A stretch of DNA of 40,231 nt, taken from positions 1-40,231 of the forward strand of contig URBZ01000008.1 of the NCBI GenBank assembly GCA_900546225.1. The letters are read 5' to 3'. Under the pieces are notes generated by a model. That model ran no database searches, was not told the origin of the DNA, and saw nothing but the letters and a program-made list of their open reading frames with translations. This DNA is from an uncultured Rickettsiales bacterium. GTDB lineage: Bacteria; Pseudomonadota; Alphaproteobacteria; Rs-D84. The translations under genes and the position numbers were made by a program. Shown here piece by piece: positions 1 through 6,502 of this stretch (position 1 is its first letter; each line of letters opens with the position of its first letter).

Positions 1-149
1 TTTTTATACCTTTTTTGTGGATATGTTAACTTTTTTTTGTTTTTTTAACATATTTGTAAAAAATGTACCTTTTTTATACCTTTTTTGTGGATATGTTAAC
101 TTTTTTTTGTTTTTTTAACATATTTTTTACTTTTTTGTAGATATGTTAA
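1..149. repeat. 70-bp AT-rich tandem repeat with internal palindromes
   Basis: A 54-bp block starting at base 1 recurs unchanged at base 71, giving a 70-bp period, and a partial degenerate third copy lies at about 130-149. Each full copy holds T runs and a perfect 9-bp inverted repeat, ATATGTTAA (21-29) with TTAACATAT (45-53). Each also holds TGTGGATAT (16-24 and 86-94), one mismatch from the reverse complement of the consensus DnaA box. What it does is not evident; binding sites for a regulator of the PIN-domain gene, or a relic of a mobile element, are both possible. Confidence 0.75.
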
Positions 150-216
150 AGTTCTAACGTATTGAATTTATTTTAAAAATAAAAAATTAAACCGTAATCA
201 ATGTGGTACATTGTGA

Positions 217-245
217 TTGAAAATATGTTTTGGTGTATGTAAAAT
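217..245 (+). promoter_or_regulatory. sigma70-type promoter of the PIN-domain gene
   Basis: TTGAAA at 217-222 and TAAAAT at 240-245 are separated by 17 bp. Transcription would start near 252, leaving a short leader with an AGGG-type ribosome binding site before the ATG at 271. It lies directly downstream of the palindromic tandem repeats. Confidence 0.5.
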
Positions 246-270
246 AAATGAAGACATAGGGTAATAAATA

Positions 271-894
271 ATGAAAAACACATTCAGAGAGTTTGCACGT
301 CTTAGTACAGATGAATTAAAAGCATTATGGACGGAGGCAATAATTGTTTTTGATACAAATATATTGTTAAATTTATATGAATATTCTCAAAATACTTGCG
401 ATGTTGTATTTGAAATTATGGAAAATCTGAATAACCAATTATGGTTACCGTATAAGGTTGGTGAGGAATTTTATACTAAGAGAATATCAAAGATTTGTAC
501 ACACAATAAAAGTTGTGATAGAATCACCGGTTTAATAGACGAATTATTAAAAATAGATAAAGAATCATGTCTTTATGAGTTGTTACATGATAATCAGCAG
601 CTGAAAATACTAAAAAGTGAAGTAGAAAAAAAGTCAAAACAGAATAAATTAGATGTATATAATGACCCAATAGTCAATAAAATTGAAAAACTATATGAGG
701 GGCGTGTTGGTCAGGAATCTACAGATGCTGAAATAGAAGAAATAGAAAAAGAGTATCGTTATAAAACGACAAATGGAATCTACTGTCCTGGGTTTAAAGA
801 TTCAGATAAAGCAAAAAATTCTTCGGGTGATTTTATTTTGTGGAAGCAAATGTTATCCTATGCTGTTAAAAACAAAAAAATATCATTTTTGTGA
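271..894 (+). CDS. PIN_8-like domain protein, N-terminal part (frameshifted)
   Basis: The 207-residue product resembles the N-terminal two thirds of PIN_8 (DUF4935-type) PIN-like nucleases, which are metal-dependent RNase-fold proteins common in defence and toxin contexts. Visible acidic residues are D28 in the motif FDTN, E65/E66 in GEEF, and D187 in SGDFILWKQ; together they match the first three acidic positions of a PIN site. The protein stops shortly after a 7-A run (about 874-880). The expected continuation, VTEDKKDDWWWK with the last acidic cluster, lies in the -1 frame and is the next entry. Together the halves give about 378 residues, close to the length I would expect for the family. 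The gene is much more AT-rich than the downstream chromosome, which suggests horizontal transfer. Either the gene is broken, the A-run is a sequencing error, or -1 slippage is used. Confidence 0.7.
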   Translation: MKNTFREFARLSTDELKALWTEAIIVFDTNILLNLYEYSQNTCDVVFEIMENLNNQLWLPYKVGEEFYTKRISKICTHNKSCDRITGLIDELLKIDKESCLYELLHDNQQLKILKSEVEKKSKQNKLDVYNDPIVNKIEKLYEGRVGQESTDAEIEEIEKEYRYKTTNGIYCPGFKDSDKAKNSSGDFILWKQMLSYAVKNKKISFL

Positions 895-1406
895 CCGAAG
901 ATAAGAAAGATGACTGGTGGTGGAAACCGCAACACGATTGTATAAGTGCTCGCTATGAATTAGTAAAAGAATTTATAAAACGTACGAATGGTAAAATATT
1001 TTATATGTATAAGTTTAAGGATTTTACAAAGGCGTGTGCAAAATATAAGGGTATGAAAGTTGATAAAAAGGTCACCGAAGAAATAAAAAATACAGAGGAA
1101 GAAAAAAGCGCAACACGGAATATATTGGCACAGGTTTTAGCGGAAAAAGATAGTGAAGTATATACTAGGTATGGTTCTGGTAATGATATATGGAAGGGTT
1201 TAGAAGAATATAATAAAATGGTGAACTCTTGTAAAAATGCATTAAAACCGTTGATGGATACTAAAAAGTATTGTGAAACTATAACAGCTCCATTAAAAGA
1301 GGTTCAAAGCTTTACAAACTTACATGGCACAAATTCGTTAGCAAAGATGTTAAAAAAATATTTAACTATAGAGAATAGAGAACCTATTTGTGAAGACAAT
1401 GAATAG
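891..1406 (+). CDS. PIN_8-like domain protein, C-terminal part (in -1 frame)
   Basis: This frame opens formally at a GTG at 891, but no ribosome binding site precedes it and the frame is open upstream through codons for KNIIFV. The first residues, VTEDKKDDWWWK, are the C-terminal acidic motif of the PIN_8-like fold, so this is the second half of the gene that starts at 271 rather than an independent gene. The remaining 150 residues are lysine- and glutamate-rich, predicted helical, and not recognised beyond the family. A single -1 shift at the A7 run restores one continuous reading frame. Codon use is AT-rich, as in the first half. Confidence 0.6.
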   Translation: MTEDKKDDWWWKPQHDCISARYELVKEFIKRTNGKIFYMYKFKDFTKACAKYKGMKVDKKVTEEIKNTEEEKSATRNILAQVLAEKDSEVYTRYGSGNDIWKGLEEYNKMVNSCKNALKPLMDTKKYCETITAPLKEVQSFTNLHGTNSLAKMLKKYLTIENREPICEDNE

Positions 1407-1511
1407 ATAAGTATTATATACTATTACTAGGTGGTTAGAGGTATATATAGATATAGCCATTATTGTTTTAATAATTCTTGCTTTTTGTATAGTTTCATTA
1501 TAGTATTTACG

Positions 1512-1560
1512 TCAGTAATTAGGTTAGATATAAGATCATCTTATAATTACTGATATTTTT
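1512..1560 (+). terminator. AT-rich hairpin with U-tract downstream of the PIN gene
   Basis: TCAGTAATT (1512-1520) pairs perfectly with AATTACTGA (1545-1553), with an inner ATAAGA/TCTTAT helix, and TATTTTT follows. It looks like a rho-independent terminator for the PIN gene. It also marks the edge of the AT-rich islet, since composition changes abruptly at about 1560. The stretch 1407-1511 holds no gene I can support. A possible promoter there (TTGCTT at 1478 and TAGTAT at 1501) could drive the aspS leader. Confidence 0.45.
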
Positions 1561-1727
1561 ATGGGCGCGATTGTGTTGATGTGACTGACAACCACGGAAT
1601 AATCAAAACCCAGACAAAGTTATAAATCAGGGTGGCACCGCGCGGATTCCGCGCCCCTGTAAAAATCATTCGGGTGCCAAATTCAATCTGCTTTTGGCGT
1701 CCTGAAATAAAAAATACAAAAAGGGAC
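1561..1727 (+). promoter_or_regulatory. T-box-type leader (tRNA-Asp sensing) of aspS
   Basis: Bases 1628-1659 match the T-box antiterminator/antisequestor. Helix A1 is CAGGG (1628-1632) with CCCTG (1655-1659). The 7-nt bulge TGGCACC (1633-1639) follows, then helix A2 GCGCGG (1640-1645) with CCGCGC (1649-1654), with a 3-nt loop. The UGGN element is UGGC, whose C would pair with the G73 discriminator typical of tRNA-Asp, the product partner of the downstream gene. Upstream, a short stem (1569-1578 with 1589-1604) presents a loop with GAC, an Asp codon, at 1583-1585, resembling an ultrashort stem I. No U-run terminator precedes the start codon. Downstream pairings suggest a translational switch on the ribosome binding site (1722-1727): TGGCACC with GGTGCCA (1673-1679), a competing hairpin 1672-1681/1693-1702, and GTCC (1699-1702) with GGAC (1724-1727). 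T-boxes are known mainly from Firmicutes, Actinobacteria and a few other phyla. Confidence 0.75.
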
Positions 1728-1731
1728 CAAA

Positions 1732-3501
1732 ATGGTATCATTAAAATCAAAGTACAGAACCCATACTTGTGGCGAGTTGAATGCGTCCAATGTTGGGCAA
1801 TCTGTTGTTCTGTCGGGCTGGGTTCATCGCAAGCGTGACCATGGGTCATTGCTGTTTATCGACCTGCGCGATAATTACGGAATTACACAGTGTGTATTTG
1901 ACGGTGGGGACGAGGCACTGGAACGTGTGCGTCCGGAATCTGTAATTCAAATTACAGGTACGGTTGTTGCGCGTGACGCGTCCGCGGTCAATGATAAAAT
2001 CCCAACCGGTGCGATTGAAATCAAGGCGGAAAAGTGGGACGTTTTGACCAACGCAAATGTTTTGCCATTCCAAGTGTTTGGTGATGATGATACTGTGTCC
2101 GAAGATTTGCGTTTGAAGTATCGTTATATTGATTTGCGTCGTGAATCGTTGCATCAGAATATTTTGTTCCGCAATCGTATGATTAAATTTATGCGTGATA
2201 AAATGTGGGGTATGGGTTTCTCGGAATTTCAGACACCTATTTTGACCGTGTCATCGCCAGAGGGCGCGCGTGACTTTGTCGTGCCATCACGTAATCACCA
2301 TGGTATGTTCTATGCATTGCCACAAGCACCGCAGCAGTTCAAACAGTTGATTCAGATTTCTGGATTTGACCGTTATTTCCAAATTGCACCATGTTTCCGT
2401 GACGAAGATTTGCGTGCAGACCGCTTGCTGGAATTTTACCAGTTGGATATGGAAATGTCGTTTGTTGATTTGCCTGATATTCAGGCGGTGGGCAATGAAT
2501 TGATTCCTGCAATCATTCGTGAATTTGTGCCAAATGCAAATGTATGTCCGGACATTCCACACATTCCATTTGACGAGGCAATGTTAAAGTACGGTTCTGA
2601 TAAACCAGATTTGCGTAACCCGATTATCATTTCTGATGTGACGGACATTTTCCGCGGGTCTGATTTTGGTATCTTTGCAAACGCGATTGAAGGTGGTGCG
2701 ATTGTTCGTGCAATCCCAGCACCAAATTCCGCCGACAAACCACGCAGTTGGTTCGATAAACTGGGCGAATATGCGGTCAAAGAACTGGGATTGGGTGGCT
2801 TGGGCTATATCGTCTTTGCGGGCGAGGCCAAAGGCCCAGTTGCCAAGAAACTGGACGCGGAACGCATTGCCAAATTGCATGAAATTGCAGGCGACAACGC
2901 ATCGTTGTTCTTTGTATGTGACGCGCCAGACAACGCGGCCAAGGCGGCGGGTAAACTGCGCAACAAATTGGGCGAAGATTTGGGCCTGATTGACGAAAAT
3001 GATTTCCGCCTGTGCTGGATTGAAGAATTTCCATTCTTTGAAGCAGACCCAGAATCCCCGACGGGTATCGCGTTTACGCATAATCCATTCTCGTTCCCGA
3101 TGGCAACATTGGAAGAATTGAATACGCGTGACCCGCTGTCTATCAAGGCGGCACAGTTTGACATGGTGTTAAACGGTGCTGAAATTTGCAGTGGTGGTTT
3201 GCGTAACTTTAACCCAGAAATTATGGTTAAATGTTTTGACATTACTGGATACGACGAAGAAACAGTTAAAGAAAAGTTCGGCGGAATGTACACTGCGTTC
3301 CAATACGGTGCACCACCACACGGCGGTTGCGCGTTTGGTATTGACCGCTTGGTGCAAATTATGCGCCGCGAACCAAACCTGCGCGAGGTTGTGTTGTTCC
3401 CAACCAACCAACGTGGTCAGGATTTGATGATGGGGTCACCATCGCCGGTTACAGAACAGCAACTGCGCGAAGACCACATTCAGGTTCGCAAGAAAAACTA
3501 A
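1732..3501 (+). CDS. aspS: Aspartyl-tRNA synthetase
   Basis: Class II aminoacyl-tRNA synthetase that charges tRNA-Asp (possibly also tRNA-Asn if the organism uses the transamidation route). The 589 residues are the usual bacterial length. In order they show the OB-fold anticodon-binding domain (SGWVHRKRDHG near residue 30), the class II catalytic core with motif 2 (FRDEDLRADR), the bacterial GAD insertion domain, and motif 3 (FGIDRLVQIM) near the C-terminus. The ATG at 1732 is preceded by AAGGGA with 5-nt spacing. That ribosome binding site can pair with an upstream segment of the T-box-type leader, so translation is probably controlled by tRNA-Asp charging. The gene is transcribed alone and ends in a rho-independent terminator. 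Confidence 0.97.
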   Translation: MVSLKSKYRTHTCGELNASNVGQSVVLSGWVHRKRDHGSLLFIDLRDNYGITQCVFDGGDEALERVRPESVIQITGTVVARDASAVNDKIPTGAIEIKAEKWDVLTNANVLPFQVFGDDDTVSEDLRLKYRYIDLRRESLHQNILFRNRMIKFMRDKMWGMGFSEFQTPILTVSSPEGARDFVVPSRNHHGMFYALPQAPQQFKQLIQISGFDRYFQIAPCFRDEDLRADRLLEFYQLDMEMSFVDLPDIQAVGNELIPAIIREFVPNANVCPDIPHIPFDEAMLKYGSDKPDLRNPIIISDVTDIFRGSDFGIFANAIEGGAIVRAIPAPNSADKPRSWFDKLGEYAVKELGLGGLGYIVFAGEAKGPVAKKLDAERIAKLHEIAGDNASLFFVCDAPDNAAKAAGKLRNKLGEDLGLIDENDFRLCWIEEFPFFEADPESPTGIAFTHNPFSFPMATLEELNTRDPLSIKAAQFDMVLNGAEICSGGLRNFNPEIMVKCFDITGYDEETVKEKFGGMYTAFQYGAPPHGGCAFGIDRLVQIMRREPNLREVVLFPTNQRGQDLMMGSPSPVTEQQLREDHIQVRKKN

Positions 3502-3526
3502 AAAAATACATTTTTGTGTTTTTATT

Positions 3527-3554
3527 CAGTCCGCGTTATGCGGGCTGATTTTTT
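3527..3554 (+). terminator. rho-independent terminator of aspS
   Basis: CAGTCCGC (3527-3534) pairs with GCGGGCTG (3540-3547), with a GTTAT loop and an ATTTTTT tract after it. Confidence 0.85.
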
Positions 3555-3629
3555 ATATGAAATCAAACCTATGAAAATATGGACGCGGTGCGGGTATAAT
3601 TCACATATATAAATACAAAGGGGTGTAAT

Positions 3630-4001
3630 ATGCCACGCGCAAAACCAGATATTGATAAATTAGCGTACACATTGGGTTTGAATGAATATCAGACGCATGT
3701 ACTGAAACAAAACTATGGCAAATATGATGTTTGTCATTTGGTATTGCGGGGTGGGGTGCTGTATGCGCCACGCAATCGTGTGCGTGGTTTTATTGACAGG
3801 TTATTACACCCGTTTGCCGCGCCGTATGCGGATTTAATTGGGCGCGATAAAATACTGATGCGTGCGTCACGTAATGTTAAACTGGTGGCGGGTGGGTATC
3901 ATTGCATCAGAACAGATAATGGAAAATTGTGGTCTGACAAATACGGAAATATAATTACGTCCGACATTGCGCGTCGCGCAATATCGGAACAATTACACTA
4001 G
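3630..4001 (+). CDS. Hypothetical protein, 123 aa
   Basis: A basic soluble protein of 123 residues that I do not recognise. It has no signal peptide or membrane segment. The start is supported by AAGGGG about 10 nt upstream and a good -10 box (TATAAT at 3595-3600). Composition matches the housekeeping genes nearby, so it looks resident. It ends tail to tail with the AsmA-like gene, overlapping it by 4 nt, so the two transcripts converge with no terminator between them. Its motif pattern (a short positively charged N-terminus, then a LRGGVLYAPRNRVRGF segment) gives no functional clue. Confidence 0.7.
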   Translation: MPRAKPDIDKLAYTLGLNEYQTHVLKQNYGKYDVCHLVLRGGVLYAPRNRVRGFIDRLLHPFAAPYADLIGRDKILMRASRNVKLVAGGYHCIRTDNGKLWSDKYGNIITSDIARRAISEQLH

Positions 4002-6472
4002 AATTGCGAATGCGTTTTTACAAAACTGCGCATAAATCCACTGTCGAAATTAGTCATAATATCAGTCAGGGAATAATTACGCGTTCCGTCGGGCGCAATG
4101 GTCAGGCGTAATGGTGCGGGCGTGGGTGATGTGCCGCGCAGTACCATATTCAAAACAACTGTCATGTTGCCGCTATCTACATCAAATTCGCCGTATGCAT
4201 CAATGTGCCGCATTTGCAGTGTCAGTGGGCGCGACGTGATAAAACCGCTGTTATCATATTTGCCGACAATATGCATATTCTTGATTTTTGTTTCGCCATG
4301 GGTCAGTGCATCTGCCAATGCGTATTCGGCATTGAATGATGTGATTTGATTTGCGCTGGCATAAAAATTATCAAATCCTAATCCAATCAGATAACCACCA
4401 TCGACAATCATATCAATATCACCCGCCAGATTATAGAATATGTCGTGCGCAATTATGCCGTGGGTTTTCATATTGATATCTGCGGTAATCACAGAATCAC
4501 GAATGTTTATTGGCATGCGTCCCGACAGCAAATACCCATCAATCACGAAACGATTTAATTGGGCCGATATATCGTATTGGTTGTCACTGCGCGAAATTGT
4601 TGCCAACAGGTTTCCGCGTGCACGGTCTGTGATTGACAATATTTGTGTGTCTGGTTTCAGGGCATAGACAAAGTTTTTATATTCTGTGCCATTATAAATT
4701 ACAGCGTCTGCGGACAATGATACGTTTACTGGTAACGTGAATGGCACGGTCAGTGGGGACGGGCCTAAAAATTCCAATTCATCGTAATTATCAATGTAAT
4801 ACTGGCTGGCGAATGCATCAATGTTCAATGTATCTGTGCGCAGGGTGATGTTGCGACCACTGGCCGTGCCGGTAAATTTGTGGCCCGCAATTTGTAATTC
4901 CAGATTAGATATATTGCGGTCATTAAATGTTCCAGATATGGTGTATTCGAAATCATTTACAGATTGCAGGTTGATGTCTGGCAGTAATGCTTTGAAACTT
5001 TTTCCTGATAAATAGAACTGATTTTTTGCAACTGTGATATTCCACTGTTGATTATACGGTGCGAATTTCATAATTGCGCCATTCCACGTAAAATCGCCCG
5101 CCGCGTCCAACATAAAGTCGGGCAGGTATTTGAACGCCGGCATTGCCCAACGCAGGTTTTTGTTTTGCGCAAATGTGTACGATGAAACCACACGGTCACC
5201 ATCAATATCAAATGTGCCGGCGATATTTTTGAACTGAAAGTTTAATGCGCCGCGCGTGCCCAAACGGCGCGCCGCGCGAATCAATTTGTCGGCATCGGGC
5301 ATGTTTTCGTCGGCAGACAAAAATGCATTAAAAGAATCCTGATCAACCGCAACGCTGCCGCCGATGTTGCCATATGCAAACTTGCTGCATGTCCATTTGT
5401 CAGGCGTGCCAGAAAACAGGCACATTGTTTGTATGCCATCGACCGGCATATTTATCAATATATCGTGCGCACCATTTGCGTCAATCGTGCCACCGGTGAT
5501 TGCGATATTGTCGGCGATGATTGTCGATATCTGGATTAAATCATGCGTGCCGATTGCGTCCAGACGCAGATGTTCAAATGTGCGTCCGCCGATTTTCAAT
5601 TTGCCGTATAAATCTAAATCAAATGTTGTGCGTGCGTACAGGCGTGATGGGTTCATCAAGAATGAAAAATCATAATCCAGATCAGTTGCGCGCAGGTGAA
5701 TGTCGCGATTACCATCGGACGATAATTTTATGCTGCCTGAGAATTTATCAGATTCAATATTCGTAAATTCAAACCCAGAACCCCCGTCCCAATTAAAATC
5801 CATACTCAGTTTGATTTTTTTGTTGATGCGCGGTGTGCGAAATTCAAACCATTCATTGACGTTTGCGGTTTCAATGTCCAAATGTCCACGCGCCGTTCCG
5901 TCCGAGAACAGTTGTCCCGTGATTTCCAAATTATTATTGTAATTTCTGATTATAAATTCGTCGTTTTCAAATTCTACGTCGTATTTGTGGTCGCGTGTGC
6001 GAACCGTGCCGTCCAGTTTACCATCAATGAATTTTGCCCGCTGGATTTCATAGTTTTTGCCATGGAATTTTACGTTGGAATCGTATATATCAACCGCATG
6101 CGCAAAATCGGGCGCGTCCAATGAACTGATTTCTAATTCCGCGCCGCCGACGATTATGCGGTCTGACAATGGCGCGTCCGCCAGATTAAAGATATGTGTC
6201 AACGGCACAGAAAACATTACCGCGTCAATATGACCATTGGGAATAACAACATCGTGCGCAACGATTGTGGCGCGTCCCAGTAAACTGAAATGCACATTGC
6301 CGTTTATTTGGGCGGTGATTCCGGTCTGGGTTTCAATCGCCTGTTCGATTTTGCCACGCATACTGTCCAATGTAATCATTGGCGGAATTATGACCAATGC
6401 CACAATCGCGGTGGTAACAATCGCCACCACAGACCATATTATTCTGCGCTTGTATCTGGGTTTTAATGCCAT
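3998..6472 (-). CDS. AsmA-like inner-membrane-anchored protein
   Basis: An 824-residue protein with a single N-terminal transmembrane segment (about residues 10-31), followed by a very long periplasmic part of repeated short beta strands. The N-terminal sequence after the membrane helix (the region of IEQAIETQTGITAQINGNVHFSLLGRATI broken into strands) and the C-terminal region with a final amphipathic block are typical of the AsmA/TamB/YhdP group. That group is thought to bridge the periplasm and move phospholipids to the outer membrane, or to assist outer-membrane assembly. I cannot assign it to a specific paralog. It runs divergently from uvrB with about 28 bp between the starts, and converges with the 123-residue gene. 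Confidence 0.75.
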   Translation of the reverse strand: MALKPRYKRRIIWSVVAIVTTAIVALVIIPPMITLDSMRGKIEQAIETQTGITAQINGNVHFSLLGRATIVAHDVVIPNGHIDAVMFSVPLTHIFNLADAPLSDRIIVGGAELEISSLDAPDFAHAVDIYDSNVKFHGKNYEIQRAKFIDGKLDGTVRTRDHKYDVEFENDEFIIRNYNNNLEITGQLFSDGTARGHLDIETANVNEWFEFRTPRINKKIKLSMDFNWDGGSGFEFTNIESDKFSGSIKLSSDGNRDIHLRATDLDYDFSFLMNPSRLYARTTFDLDLYGKLKIGGRTFEHLRLDAIGTHDLIQISTIIADNIAITGGTIDANGAHDILINMPVDGIQTMCLFSGTPDKWTCSKFAYGNIGGSVAVDQDSFNAFLSADENMPDADKLIRAARRLGTRGALNFQFKNIAGTFDIDGDRVVSSYTFAQNKNLRWAMPAFKYLPDFMLDAAGDFTWNGAIMKFAPYNQQWNITVAKNQFYLSGKSFKALLPDINLQSVNDFEYTISGTFNDRNISNLELQIAGHKFTGTASGRNITLRTDTLNIDAFASQYYIDNYDELEFLGPSPLTVPFTLPVNVSLSADAVIYNGTEYKNFVYALKPDTQILSITDRARGNLLATISRSDNQYDISAQLNRFVIDGYLLSGRMPINIRDSVITADINMKTHGIIAHDIFYNLAGDIDMIVDGGYLIGLGFDNFYASANQITSFNAEYALADALTHGETKIKNMHIVGKYDNSGFITSRPLTLQMRHIDAYGEFDVDSGNMTVVLNMVLRGTSPTPAPLRLTIAPDGTRNYSLTDIMTNFDSGFMRSFVKTHSQF

Positions 6473-6496
6473 TCTCTTCTGTCCTTGTAATTTGAT

Positions 6497-6502
6497 TATA
6501 AT
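6497..6502 (+). promoter_or_regulatory. -10 box overlapping the first possible uvrB start
   Basis: A perfect TATAAT lies at 6497-6502 and overlaps the ATG at 6501. Transcription from it would begin near 6509, downstream of that ATG, which favours the in-frame GTG at 6519 as the real start. The -35 region is poor. Confidence 0.45.

Noticed and set aside
1..149. CRISPR array or chromosomal origin
   Set aside because: Only two full repeat copies with a period that contains no variable spacer, and no Cas, dnaA or parAB genes in the window.
1559..1849. Minus-strand frame opposite the aspS leader
   Set aside because: It is antisense to the T-box-like hairpin and the aspS start, with no ribosome binding site and biased residues.
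6237..6500. Upstream extension of the uvrB frame
   Set aside because: It is antisense to the AsmA-like gene and lies before the promoter; UvrB homology begins at about 6530.
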